Source: Arbacia lixula (taxonomy: Eukaryota; Echinodermata; Echinoidea; Arbacioida; Arbaciidae). From it: a stretch of 64,000 nucleotides of DNA. The stretch lies in contig OZ022588.1 of NCBI GenBank assembly GCA_963669155.1, positions 2,380,066 through 2,444,065 on the forward strand, written 5' to 3'. This document shows, piece by piece, positions 28,306-39,900 of the stretch. The notes below the pieces were generated by a model. It had not been told where the DNA came from. It was given only the letters and a program-made list of their open reading frames with translations, and did no database searches. Position 1 is the first letter of the stretch; every line of letters begins with the position of its first letter. Made by a program: the position numbers and the translations under genes.

Positions 28306-28843
28306 GACCTGACTGTGTGCGTTTCAGGTCCCGAACATTGGCGTTTGCTGTTTCGATGCCTTGAGCGATGTCGATCGCCCCTTTCAGCTCCAGTTTTGCT
28401 TCTGACAACATGCGACGCTGCATGCTGTCGTCCCGAACTCCGCACACAATGCGATCTCGCAACATGACATCGAGCTGCTCCCCAAAATTGCAGTGTTCTG
28501 CCAAAGCACGGAGGCCCGCCACGAAGTCAGCCACCGACTCTCCTTCCTCTCGGAATCTGCTGTTGAACTTACAGCGCTTGACGATTTCACTTGGGGCTGG
28601 GCTGTGATGTCTTCTCATGAGCGCCGACAGCTCAGTGAACGATTTGTCCCCTGGCTTGGCGGGAGACGTGAGGTTCCGGAGTAGAGTGTACGACTTAGCC
28701 CCGATTACGGTCAGCAGAATGGCCCTCTGCTTCCCGGAGTCCGTTATACCGTTTGCACTAAAATAGTGCTCCAGCCTCTCGATGTACTGGTCCCAATCCT
28801 CCGCTTCGGAATAGAATTCGTCAACTTTCCCGATCAACGCCAT
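28193..28843 (-). CDS. Gag of the Mag-like element (frameshifted at its end)
   Basis: 216 aa from ATG at 28843 (MALIGKVDEF). It shows the Mag-lineage Gag pattern: WDQYIERLEHYF near the N terminus, LSALMRRHHSPAPSEI, and KGAIDIAQGIETANANVRDL. The frame breaks inside the first zinc knuckle (CYRC is in this frame; its SHSPDEC half is in the pol frame), indicating a 1-nt indel near 28220. Upstream the open frame continues into the LTR, which is not coding. Confidence 0.8.
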   Translation of the reverse strand: MALIGKVDEFYSEAEDWDQYIERLEHYFSANGITDSGKQRAILLTVIGAKSYTLLRNLTSPAKPGDKSFTELSALMRRHHSPAPSEIVKRCKFNSRFREEGESVADFVAGLRALAEHCNFGEQLDVMLRDRIVCGVRDDSMQRRMLSEAKLELKGAIDIAQGIETANANVRDLKRTQSGHAAGHGDVHKFQSSSSSPPRSRKPCYRCTWEHLSLSG

Positions 28844-28861
28844 AGTAGCATGGAATTCGTA

Positions 28862-28877
28862 AAATCCTCGTCGCCAA
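28862..28877 (-). promoter_or_regulatory. Primer-binding site, tRNA-Ser type
   Basis: On the - strand TGGCGACGAGGAT follows the 5' LTR after one base. It is complementary over 13 bases to the 3' end plus CCA of tRNA-Ser(GCT) as I recall it, a primer used by Mag-type elements. Confidence 0.75.
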
Positions 28878-29187
28878 TGAAGTAGAGGCACCAAATGAAC
28901 AAAACGTACACAATTCAAGTGAGGAGTGAAACTCAGTTTAATGTTACTCCAATGAAAGCTGGCTACAGACTGAATCAGCATGAGAATATTTACAAGAATC
29001 CTGACCAAGGGATGGTCAGTGGTGTAGCAATAATTAGCTACCACAGGTGGCCGTAATCTTATCAGATCTATACTGGGTGGTCAAGCCCCGCCAACCAGAC
29101 CCTGGTTGGTCTTTATATCTTGACCATGTGTTGCCCTCCCTGTCCCCTTCTCCATACAAGATAAGAGGGACTGGTCAATACATTACA
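28878..29187 (-). repeat. 5' LTR of the Mag-like element
   Basis: 310 bp, the partner of 16984-17293; the outer flank is the CATGT target repeat at 29188-29192. Confidence 0.93.
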
Positions 29188-29192
29188 CATGT

Positions 29193-30905
29193 AAACATAG
29201 CCTTTTGCAAATTGTGTATGATATGAATTTTGATCTGTTGCATGTAAGTCAGATGACCTTTACAGTGCAAGTACAAGTATATTAAAGTATCATTTTAATC
29301 ATACAATAATATTTATGTCAGTTTACTTTAACCATAAAATGGATACTTGCAAATTGAGTGGGGCAGAACAAGTCCTTTTTTATATGATGTGTCTAAAAAT
29401 ACAAAGTCTCATATAAATCCACAAAACATGATTGCAAACTGGTAAAAAAAAAGCACCAATGATGTAAGTCACTGATAGTTCTTGCTGTTGTATAGACAAA
29501 AGGTTTCTTAACATTTTTCAGTTTTGTTTAAACCATTTTTGGGGCAGGCAAGCATTCTACCTCCATGGTGTATAAAAAGAACACTACAGATACATTTTTT
29601 CACAATTCTTTCCATGCACTCGATTTTACACTACAGGTTGTTTGTGCAGTAATTATTACAGTGGACACACATCACACTTACATGCATATCACATGTCATT
29701 GTCACTAGCTACCACCACAAAAACAATATAAACATTTGATTTCAGCACTCTCTCCAATCTTCCAATCTTTTTGGCTTTCAAAACATACACTGCATGATTA
29801 TCTTGTACATTTGATATCCATGATCTTGGATTGTAAGCAATGTCAATAGACAAAGATACTGTTCATCATTCTGCTCCAAATTCATTGAATTAATATTTTT
29901 AACAAATTTCTCAATAGAAGATTTACAATCTTATCCATATTCGTAGAAGTCCCTTCATCCACAGTAAATGAAGACACTTATTTCATATTACTATTTCCTT
30001 AGTTATAATCTTGGTGATACGTATGTAATTGACAATGAATGGGAAGTGAAATAAGAATGCATTTCAGATATTGTCTTTAAAATTGTTTAAGATATTAGCT
30101 TTATAGCACACAAGCAGTTGTCTGTCTTTCTGGGACAGCGTCTATCTCGAGAATGTGACGTCATATGAGCATGTTGTCAGGACAACTGGTTCTAGTATGT
30201 GGGTAGAGCAAACACTGTGGATCATAGTGGGGACTCTTGATTGGAGTGCCTGACACTAGCCTGCTATATGGACCAGTGAAACTCTCACTTGAATGATGTG
30301 TAGAACCAGAAGCCAGCGTAACAATGGGTATGACGACACCACTTCGGTACTCTACAAAGCCAAATACATTATATTTTTTTGCTCTGTAAGCCTCTATTAA
30401 TGCCAGGTTTATTTTCCTGGCTGATGTGCTAAAATCATGGACATATATAAACGTGTGATGGTTCAGCAATGCACACAAACACGTGTATTCAGCTTTTCAT
30501 TTCTCTTCAATATACATATATGCACTAGCACAATTCACAATGTCCAGGTGAATTCTACAGCTGTCAACTATGATCCATGTTAATCAATTTTTGGCAAATG
30601 TGAAATATCAATGTGGCTAAGGTGTGCACATATATTCAGCTTTCTTGCAAGCTTCAGCACCCACAATATTTGAAATATCTCATTCTATAAAAACATGTCA
30701 AATTCCCAGCTGCATGATAACGTGACTGGCAGCTCAGGTGCATGGATGGACAGACAGATGGAAGGACAATCAGAAAACATACCACCACCTTTTAGCACTT
30801 TTTTTTTTTTTGGGGGGGGGGGGGGGTAACAGGGCGTGGGTGTTCCAGTTCCATACACTTCAATTTTTAGTTGAGGAGTAAGTAAAATATAAAACATATA
30901 ATTTT
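29193..30905. other. Intergenic region 3' of the NmrA-like gene
   Basis: AT-rich sequence with no recognisable gene. It contains the MITE-like repeat at 30150-30356 and, near 30800-30826, a T run followed by a G run. The 3' UTR of the NmrA-like gene should start below 30906 on the - strand. Confidence 0.5.
30150..30356 (-). mobile_element. MITE-like repeat, inverted relative of 53173-53387
   Basis: Read on the - strand this matches 53173-53387 in blocks: GTACCGAAGTGGTGTCGTCAT at one end, TCAAGTGAGAGTTTCAC, CTAGTGTCAGGCACTC, GAGTCCCCACTATGAT, AGAACCAGTTGTCCTGACAA and a GTGACGTCA-type block at the other end. Two copies in one window suggest a moderately abundant dispersed family. Confidence 0.7.
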
Positions 30906-33900
30906 TCAGTTCAGCATTGAGTAAAGTGAAGCCTTGTTCTCCACAACCCATTCTTCCAATGTCTTGACTTGCGGCACCAGTTTCTTGGTGGTCTCCATGT
31001 TAAAGCGGATGTCGTTGCGGGCGAAGAATTCAAACATGTTGGACAGGTCTTCAATGCCTGGAACTTTCAGCCTGCGGAACTCTTCCACATGCATCTGTTT
31101 GGGGAAAGGGGAATGGATGAGAGGAAGGGAAAAATTCATGATGGGATTCAGGCAGGAGTGAAGAAATGATAGGAGAGAGAAAACAAAGGATTGATGGATG
31201 AAGAGAGGCAAGAGGGGAAAAAATGTCAGGGAGAGTACTAAGAAATATATTCGAACACGGTGGCAGCGGTGGGATATATCATATATCATTTTGCTTGAGA
31301 ACCTTTATCAAGATGTGGTCAATATCAACACATGAATTGCCATCACTTCATTTGAACACCATTAATCTTTATTTTCATTACTTCGTCCATATAACATAGC
31401 CTTACAATATGTTTTGAATTGAATTAAATTGTTATTTTTTATTTATTTATTTATTTATTTATCTATTTATTTATTTTTTTCTGGGGGGGGGGGGGGGGAG
31501 GAAAGATTCCTAAATGTATCAGTAGTATTTAAACATACAAATGACAACAAAGTCATTTGGATGGACAGAAGGGAGAAACAAAAATAAACAAAGAGAGCAT
31601 GTCATTGGGAAAGTGAGAGAGAAAACTCCAAGATATTTGAGGATCACAAATAAAGAGTGTCCCTTTGGACAATAAGAAGCCTTTGAAGCCTAAATATTAG
31701 AATATCTAAATCGGTACAAACCTTCATATCTTTGAACTCATTTGGCTTGAGGACCTTCGTGAAGATGTGTGCAATCTCATCGACCCTCAGCTTATCCCCA
31801 ACAATGGCAAAGGTCTTGTTCATCGTGGTTGCTGGGTTATCAAAGATGTAATGCAGGGCCGTTCCTGCCTGGTTGATATCAAACATGTTGATGTGCGTAT
31901 TCAGCATAGGGATTTCTGCAAAAATGAAGGAAAGTTGATTGAAAACTCACAATGAATATGGAGCTTGTAGATTGGGATCAGAGAAGGCAATCCCTTACGA
32001 ATAAAACAACTACACTGTTGGTCATAAAGGTGGAATAAAATATTTTTGAATAAAAATCGACAGTTTCGTTGGTATTTGAAAGGCTACGCGTAGACAAAAT
32101 GGTAATTGAGTGATTACATAATGTTTCCCCATTACACAGGTGACATTATAACATGAGAAATTTGGATTACGTAATAAATTCTTTTGTTGTAGACTATAAA
32201 AGCCTATGCATATGATATTCTGTCCCTTTCCCTGATTTAGCACTGTGTATAAGAAGGTTGCATTTTTTCGAGTTCCTTGTACCGTTTGAAATAAAAATCG
32301 GTAGAGACGTTCCCTGGACTATGCCTGGTCCAACGGCAACAGCAATACGCGAAAGAGTGGTAGCACTGCGACAGGAGGGCTACAAGCAGACTGATATCGC
32401 AGAAGTCCTAGGGATATCACAGAGTGCAGTCTCTAAGATCCTGAAACGTCAACGTGAGGCGGGGAATGTGCGGCCACGGAAATCTCCAGGACGTCCCAGA
32501 TTGACCATAAGAAGAGATGATCGCCAACTGTTGAATTTCAGCCGCAGAAACCGGAAATTGCCCACGAGCCGTCTTCGTCGCTTGTGGAGGAGATATCATG
32601 GGATCAACGTTTCCCGGTCAACCGTTAATCGCAGATTGCTCCAACATGGTTACCGAGCACGACGGTTGACCAAATGTCCACGCCTGTCTGTTCGCCACAG
32701 AGTAGCTCGTCTTCTTTGGGCTAGGGAGCACAGAAGGCTTCATCCAGGACATTGGCAACATGTGGTCTTCACGGACGAGAGCCGGTTCATCCTTGACCGA
32801 AAGGATGGGAGACAACGAGTTCGTCGATTAGCCGGGGAAAACCTTCACGATGAATGTATCCACGAGACGACTCAAGGCGGAGGCGGCTCAGTGATGATAT
32901 GGGCCGGCATCCATTATGGAGGGAAAAAGCCACTGGTGGTTCCGGACGGAAACGTCAACGCCGCCGCCTACAGGGATATCTTGGAGTTCCACTGTCTTCC
33001 ATATGCAAGACGAGTGTATGGGCACAATTTCCGACTGCAGGATGACAACGCTAGACCGCACAGGGCCGCTGCAGTAAGGGAATTCCTGGAGGCAGAGGGC
33101 GTCGTACAGTTGCCATGGCCAGCTTGTTCGCCGGATATGAACCCCATAGAGCATGCATGGGATGCCCTAGGCCGAGCCATCAACGACAGAGAGGTCATTC
33201 CTCAAAATCTGCAGGAGTTGGCAGATGCTCTGAGGGAAGAATGGGACGCTATGCCTGTTGACGTCATCAACAAGCTAGTGGACAGCATGCCACGACGTCT
33301 GCATGCGCTGGTTCGTGCCAGGGGTGGACATACCCGATACTAGTGACTGAGTAAGAACAATGACTCAAGTTTGATGCAAATTTGTCCATGAAATCACAAA
33401 AAAGAAGTCATCTGGAAAACTGAGAGAGATTGAAAATAAATATCTCATGATCCTTTAATTTACTGTATATTGTCGTCATTGTTGTTCTGTGCTCATGACA
33501 TCCATCGCTTAGGACATAAACTTGTAAAATATCACTGTCAAACGTGTGTAAAAGGCAGAATAATAAAGTAAAGTTGTTATCATGCACCATAAATGCCATA
33601 TTCAAATCATGTGGTAATAATTACGCTGTGAAAATTTGGTGAAAAAAAATATTCCACCTTTATGACCAACAGTGTATTTTTGTAGGGCTGAAATTAAGGT
33701 ACTTTGGCTTTGAAAAACAGCTAGTATTTTCACTCTTCTTAGATAAAAGTATTCACAATGTGATACAAAAGGAAACAGTATTTTGAGTCATTTTGCTGAA
33801 AATCAAAAGTTTGCAACTTGGAAGAAGTACTACATACTCCCCCCCCAAAAGGAACAGTTGGCAACTCTGTGAAATATAATGCGATTTGCCACCATGTGAA

Positions 33901-36900
33901 ATATGTCTGTTAGTTGTCTACATACTGTACAGGCTGTAGCAACGCTTCCTTGAAATAATTCACCATATCTTTAAATATAGTGTGTCCCTTTTACATACGT
34001 TATGCAACTCTGCATGGATAAACTATATATAAAGTTTACCTTAACATGTATGACATTAATATTGTGGTGAAAATGGTTTGAAATTGTCAAAATCCTAGTG
34101 ATAATTTGTAATTTCTGCCTATTTGTCAGTTTTGAGGCAAAAGTAGCTTCTGACCATGTAATTTCAGCTTATTTGTCAGTTTTGATGCAAGACTAGCTTC
34201 TGGTAATTTAAGTTACTTATTTGCAAGTCTGGAGCAAAAACTAGCTCTATAGCCAGACTTTCTCCTGTCCCAGAATCTACCAATAGAGGGATAATCTTAC
34301 TTGCTTACTGTAGTCCCAGACATGTGTTTAGATGTGTGTGTTAAATGTATATGCACTCATAGGTTAATGTGTACATGACAGTGCACTTTCTCTTCACTGT
34401 AACCATGGACCTTCAAACTGTACAGTCAACCTTTAGCAGCCTGTGCTGATGGGACTTCAACTGTTTCTATCTTTGCAATCCTTTGCAATATCGACTTTAC
34501 TTCTAAAGATTTTAAGAAGGCATAGAGGTCAGTATAAGATTGTTTAATGATTTCTATGATTTAGTGGTAATAATGATAAAAAATAAGGATTTATTTTAGA
34601 AGGATTTGATACTTTGTGTTTGCATTGGAATTACACATGTGTACTTGTCAAGGTTACAAACAATGATATAGTAATGCTTCCAATCATTAATAACATATAA
34701 AAGTGAGAATATGGATAATGTTGGAATGATTGTTGTGTTAATTATTGATTGCATATACATGTATTTTATCTCATTTGGAGTGATATATGATGTACTCTGG
34801 TCATAGGCTTAACTGTTAGAGATTGTACCCTACTTTGTGTTTACACAAGTTGCTCATTGATGGAAAGTTGTCATACATGTTTGTTCAACTTAATATCGTT
34901 GATTATTGTTTAGTTAACTAATTATAAGCAGTTGTTAGCTTGTCAAAGGACATTTAATTTATACAATGTTCCTCTCTTTTCCCTTTGCTTCTACAGTTTT
35001 TACGACTTACGACTTACTGAAGACTTATTTCGACTTACTAAAGATTTACTACGGCTTACTTCGATTTACATCGACTTTGTTTGGATATCGAGTCAATGCC
35101 ATACTGTAAAGAATTCGAAATCAAGAGGATAAGCCTGTAAAACCTATGTTTCTAGCGACAGTGAATAAAGATAGAAACAATATTCTCAACGAGATGTCTC
35201 ATTGACTCATTGCTGTGACAGTAAAAACTCTTGGCTCATTTGGAACTTGACTTCTGCGATTGGAACTCCTCGTCAAGTAGAAACCTTTCCTCAATCAATA
35301 ACTCTTCGTTTGCGATCACTATGGAAGGACAAGGAAATGTGGAGTCGGCTGCCAGACTGGAAGCCGGTGCCAGATTGAGAGAGCCTACGGAAAGGGGACA
35401 GCGGTACCAGTATGATACCACAAAGCGTAACCTGAAGTCCTCGTTAAAAGCGTATAAGAGGAAGGCAAATCAGTTGAGGACCATCCTCTCTGGTGAAAGC
35501 GAAGAAGAGAACATAAAGGATCTTCGAGACTCGGCACAAAAGCTCATGGATGAAGCTATAGGTCTTCAAGAAAAGCTCGAAGCTCTTGCGGCTGCTCTGG
35601 GAGAGGAGGACAACGGTGAGAGTGCACTCGATGATGCGGAGGATGAACATAATGAACTGATGAGGCAAACCTTATGCACTCTGGTGGAATCGAGGTCACC
35701 AAGATCACGAGTGAATTCTGTTCGCTCAAAAGCTGAGCAAGCTGAGCAAGCTGACCTTGCTGCGTTCCCAGTAGAAGCGTCGCCTATCTCCACAATAGTC
35801 GCTCAACAGATGAGAGCATCAAGACTCCCCCTTCCTGAGCCAGATATTTTCAGTGGTGATCCCCTGCTATTCCCAGGATGGAAGAACTCCATTGACCTGC
35901 TCTTGGAGGAATCTGGGGTACGTACATCGGACAGATTCTTTTTCCTTAAGAAGTACTTGAGTGGAGAACCCCTAGAGTTGGTGAAGGGTTATGCAATGAT
36001 CGCCAGCGATGAAGCCTACAATCAAGCAAAGGCAGCACTTAACCATAGGTACGGAAACAGATTCACCATCTCCAATGCCTTCCGAGATAAGCTTGACAAC
36101 TGGCCAAGGATATCAACCAAAGATTCTGCTGGACTGCGTCGACTAGGTGATTTCCTACGTCAGTGTGAAGCAGCTATGGAGCAAATTGGAAGCTTGCAAT
36201 GTCTTAATGATGAGAGGGAAAATCGCAAACTGTTGAGCAAACTTCCCGACTGGATGATCGCACGATGGTCTCGGAAGGTGATAGACTGGATAGACCACAC
36301 TGGAGCTGACTTCCCTCCATTTCGCATCTTCAGCAAGTTCGTACAAGATGAAGCCAGAATAGCTTGCTTCCCAGCGACTGCTGATCTGCATTCTCCATCA
36401 AACAGTCGACCTGAATCAAAGAAACAGGAATCGAGGAAACACGAGTCAAGGAAACAACAGAACAAGGCAAGGGGATTCGCTTCATCCTCTCGATCAGCCA
36501 CCTGTTCTTTCTGTAAGGGAGAACACCGCCTGGACAATTGCAAGCTGTTTTTGTCTGAAGACAACAAGTTAGCAGACCGAAAGAAATTTGTTTTGACCAA
36601 TGGCCTGTGCTATGGATGCCTAAAACCTGGTCACAGGTCGAAAGAATGCAGAGGCAGATCTACTTGTAGCAGCTGCAAGGGACGACATCCTACATCGTTA
36701 CACGACCCAGATTGGAAGCCTAAGGATGATCGTTGTAAGGAATCTAACAGCAACGCTTCACATTGTGATGACAAGTTGTTGAAAACCTCAGCAATTGTGC
36801 CAGTATGGTTGTCACATCAAGGATCGAAGGAATTGTTGGTGTATGCCATGTTAGATACTCAATCAGACTCAACATTTATCCTGGATGACGTGCGGAAGGG

Positions 36901-39900
36901 GCTAGGTGCTGCAGGAACGCCGGTTAATCTCATCCTGTCGACATTGACAAAGGCGAATACAAAGGTTTCCAGTCAAAGGGTGAATGGACTTACCGTGAGA
37001 GGGTTCAACAGCAGCAACCGCATCAAGCTACCCCCAACATACTCAAGGAACGTCATGCCAGCAAACAGGAACCATATTCCTACGCCTGATCTGGCTGCAT
37101 CCTTTGCACATCTGAAGGACATTGCCGACCTGATACCGCCTCTACAAGACTGCCAGGTCGGTCTCCTCATTGGCTTCGACTGCCCAAGAGCACTCGTCCC
37201 GAAGGAGATCATCCCCTCACCAAACGATGGGCCGTTTGGAATGAAAACGACACTTGGATGGAGCATAGTCGGCTCTGTAGGAACTAACGAGGAGGACAAC
37301 CCCAACGTCCCAGTGGGAATCTGTCATAAAGTGACCGTCCAGACAGTCTCAGAAGATGTCCAGCTTGAAGGCCAGAGAAGCAAGATAGCCTTTGCACACA
37401 AGACTCTTGTGAAGGAAGAGATCATCAGCGTCTTGGAGTCGGACTTCACAGAGAGACATACAGATGGCAAACCGTACTCCCAGTTAGATACACGCTTCAT
37501 GGAGATCCTCGACAAGAATGTGAAGGTGCACAATGATGGCCACTATGAGACCCCACTGCCCTTCATCGAAGACAAGCCTTGTCTACCCAACAACAGAGCT
37601 TTAGCCTTCAAGCGTATCGGACAGCTCAAGAGAAAGTTTGTGCAGGACCCAGAGTACCACAAGACATACACAGAGAAGATGGCAGCTCTCGTCGACAGTG
37701 GATATGCTGAAATTGTGCCAGAACCCAAGCCGGGAGATCCTGTCTGGTACATTCCCCATCATGGAGTTAGACAACCCAACAAGCTAAGAGTAGTATTTGA
37801 TTGCAGTGCATCCTTCAAGGGAGAGAGTCTTAATGCACACCTCCTTACTGGCCCCGACCTCACCAACGCCCTTGCTGGTGTGCTCTGCAGATTTCGGCTG
37901 GATCAGATCGCGTTTAGTTGTGACGTGAAAGAGATGTTCTACCAATTCAGGGTTCGAGAGGACCATCGAGACTTCTTCAGGTTCCTGTGGTGGAAGGACG
38001 GTGATTACTCACAACCACTACAGGACATGAGGGCTACTGTTCACCTGTTTGGTGCCTCATCATCCCCTGGCTGCTCCAATTTCTGCCTGAAGAGACTGGC
38101 AAGTGACAAGGCCACAGAATTTGGAGACGACGTGAAGAACTTCATTCACAATAACTTTTACGTGGATGACGGACTCAAAAGTGTGTCAACACCTCAGGAG
38201 GCTATCGACTTGATCGCTCGAACGAAGGAAATGTGTAAGGAAGGAGGATTACACTTACACAAGTTCATCTCGAACTCCAAGGAAGTGTTGAGTTCTATCC
38301 CGCCAGAAGATGTAGTGAAGGATGCTGCCAATGTAGATTTGCTACAGGAACACTTACCAATGCAGAGGGCTCTTGGCGTGAAGTGGTGCTTGGAATCGGA
38401 CACCTTTCAGTTCAGACTGACACTTGATGACAAACCGCTGACCCGGAGGGGCATACTATCCACAGTCATGTCAGTCTATGATCCCCTCGGCCTGATATCA
38501 CCAATAGTACTGAAGGGGAAAGAGATCCTACAAGATCTTTGCAAGAGTTCGCTGGATTGGGACGATCCCCTACCTGATGAGCTGAGAACGAAGTGGGAGA
38601 AATGGAGAAGCGACCTACCAAACCTTGAGATCTTGAAGATAAAGAGATGCTACATGCCACAGGACTTCGGTAAAGTGAAGCTACAACAACTACATCACTT
38701 TGCCGATGCAAGCTCCAGTGGTTACGGCCAGTGCACGTACTTGAGATCGATCAACGAAGAAGGTCAAGTACATTGTACGCTAGTGATGGGCAAGTCTCGT
38801 GTCGCTCCGCTCAAGCCTGTGACAATTCCGCGACTCGAGCTAACTGCTGCAGTAGTTGCTGTCAATGTGGGTGTCTTTGTCGAGAAGGAACTTGCTATCA
38901 CGAACATCGAACACTTCTACTGGACTGATAGTCAAGTGGTGCTTGGCTATATAAACAATGACTCAAAGAGGTTCCATGTCTTTGTGGCCAATAGGATTCG
39001 TCAGATCCAGCAGCATTCATCACCTGCCCAATGGAGACATGTGAGATCAAATGAGAATCCTGCTGATGTTGCTTCAAGAGGATCATCGGTTGCTCAGCTA
39101 TTGACATCTGACTGGTTGACTGGCCCAAGCTTCCTTTGGGATACTGAGCTACCATCCCCAGTTGAACATGAGGAGTTCACTCTACAAGAAGAGGACGCAG
39201 AGGTTAAACGTTCTCATGTTCACGTCACACAGAGAGGTTCTTCAGGATTAGAGGTGAGCAGGTTGGAATACTTCTCTTCATGGCTCAAAGCAAGAAGGGC
39301 AATAGCATACTGTCATCTCTTCCTCATTCGGTTGAAGCAACGGTGCCATGGAAAACGAGCTGAAGACTCAGCGGAGAGCACTAGTGTCAAGATGGAGATG
39401 ACCGTTGATGACCTCAAGAAAGCTGAAATGACAATACTGAAGGCCGTCCAAGATGAAGCCTTCCATGATGAAATGGAGACTCTCAAGGCCTTCAGAGAAG
39501 CTGACAGCATAACAGCCCGAGAGAAGAAACGTGGGTTAAAGAGATCCAATCGTCTTTGCAGTCTCGACGCCTTTCTTGATAAGGATCAAGTCCTGAGGGT
39601 TGGTGGAAGGCTGAAACACAGCACAGAACCATTTGAAGTCAAGCACCCCGTCATCCTGCCTCAGAATAGTCATGTGACAGCCCTCATCATTCAGTACTGC
39701 CATCAACAGGTAGCTCACCAGGGAAGAGGAATGACGGTGAACCGAATTCGTGCCAATGGCTACTGGATAATAGGATGCAGCAATGCAGTATCCAAGTTCA
39801 TCAGGAAGTGTGTCACCTGCAGGAAACTAAGGAGTCCAACGCAGACACAGAAGATGGCTGACCTGCCCAAGGACCGAGTGGAGCCTGCCACACCATTTGA

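Larger units (their letters stand above)
16984..29187 (-). mobile_element. Mag-like Ty3/gypsy LTR element, RT-deleted, split by a nested element
   Basis: Two 310-bp LTRs (5' LTR 28878-29187, 3' LTR 16984-17293) read on the - strand as TG...CA. Perfect CATGT target repeats flank them (16979-16983 and 29188-29192). The LTRs differ at three positions by eye. A primer-binding site for tRNA-Ser follows the 5' LTR and a purine tract precedes the 3' LTR. Without the inserted gypsy element (17614-26547) the unit is only about 3.3 kb, because reverse transcriptase and RNase H are absent. Gag resembles Mag-lineage Gag, including the stretch KGAIDIAQGIETANANVRDL. Confidence 0.92.

Noticed and set aside
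32258-32320. Upstream extension of the Tc1 transposase frame
   Set aside because: It begins with TTG and lies in the terminal region; the first ATG (32321) starts a typical transposase N terminus.
34932-35132. 66-aa ORF found twice (also 42841-43041)
   Set aside because: Both lie inside the BEL LTRs and contain a short tandem repeat; not a gene.
35231-35320. Upstream extension of the BEL polyprotein frame
   Set aside because: It begins with TTG just after the LTR, where the primer site should be; ATG 35321 is the first real start codon.
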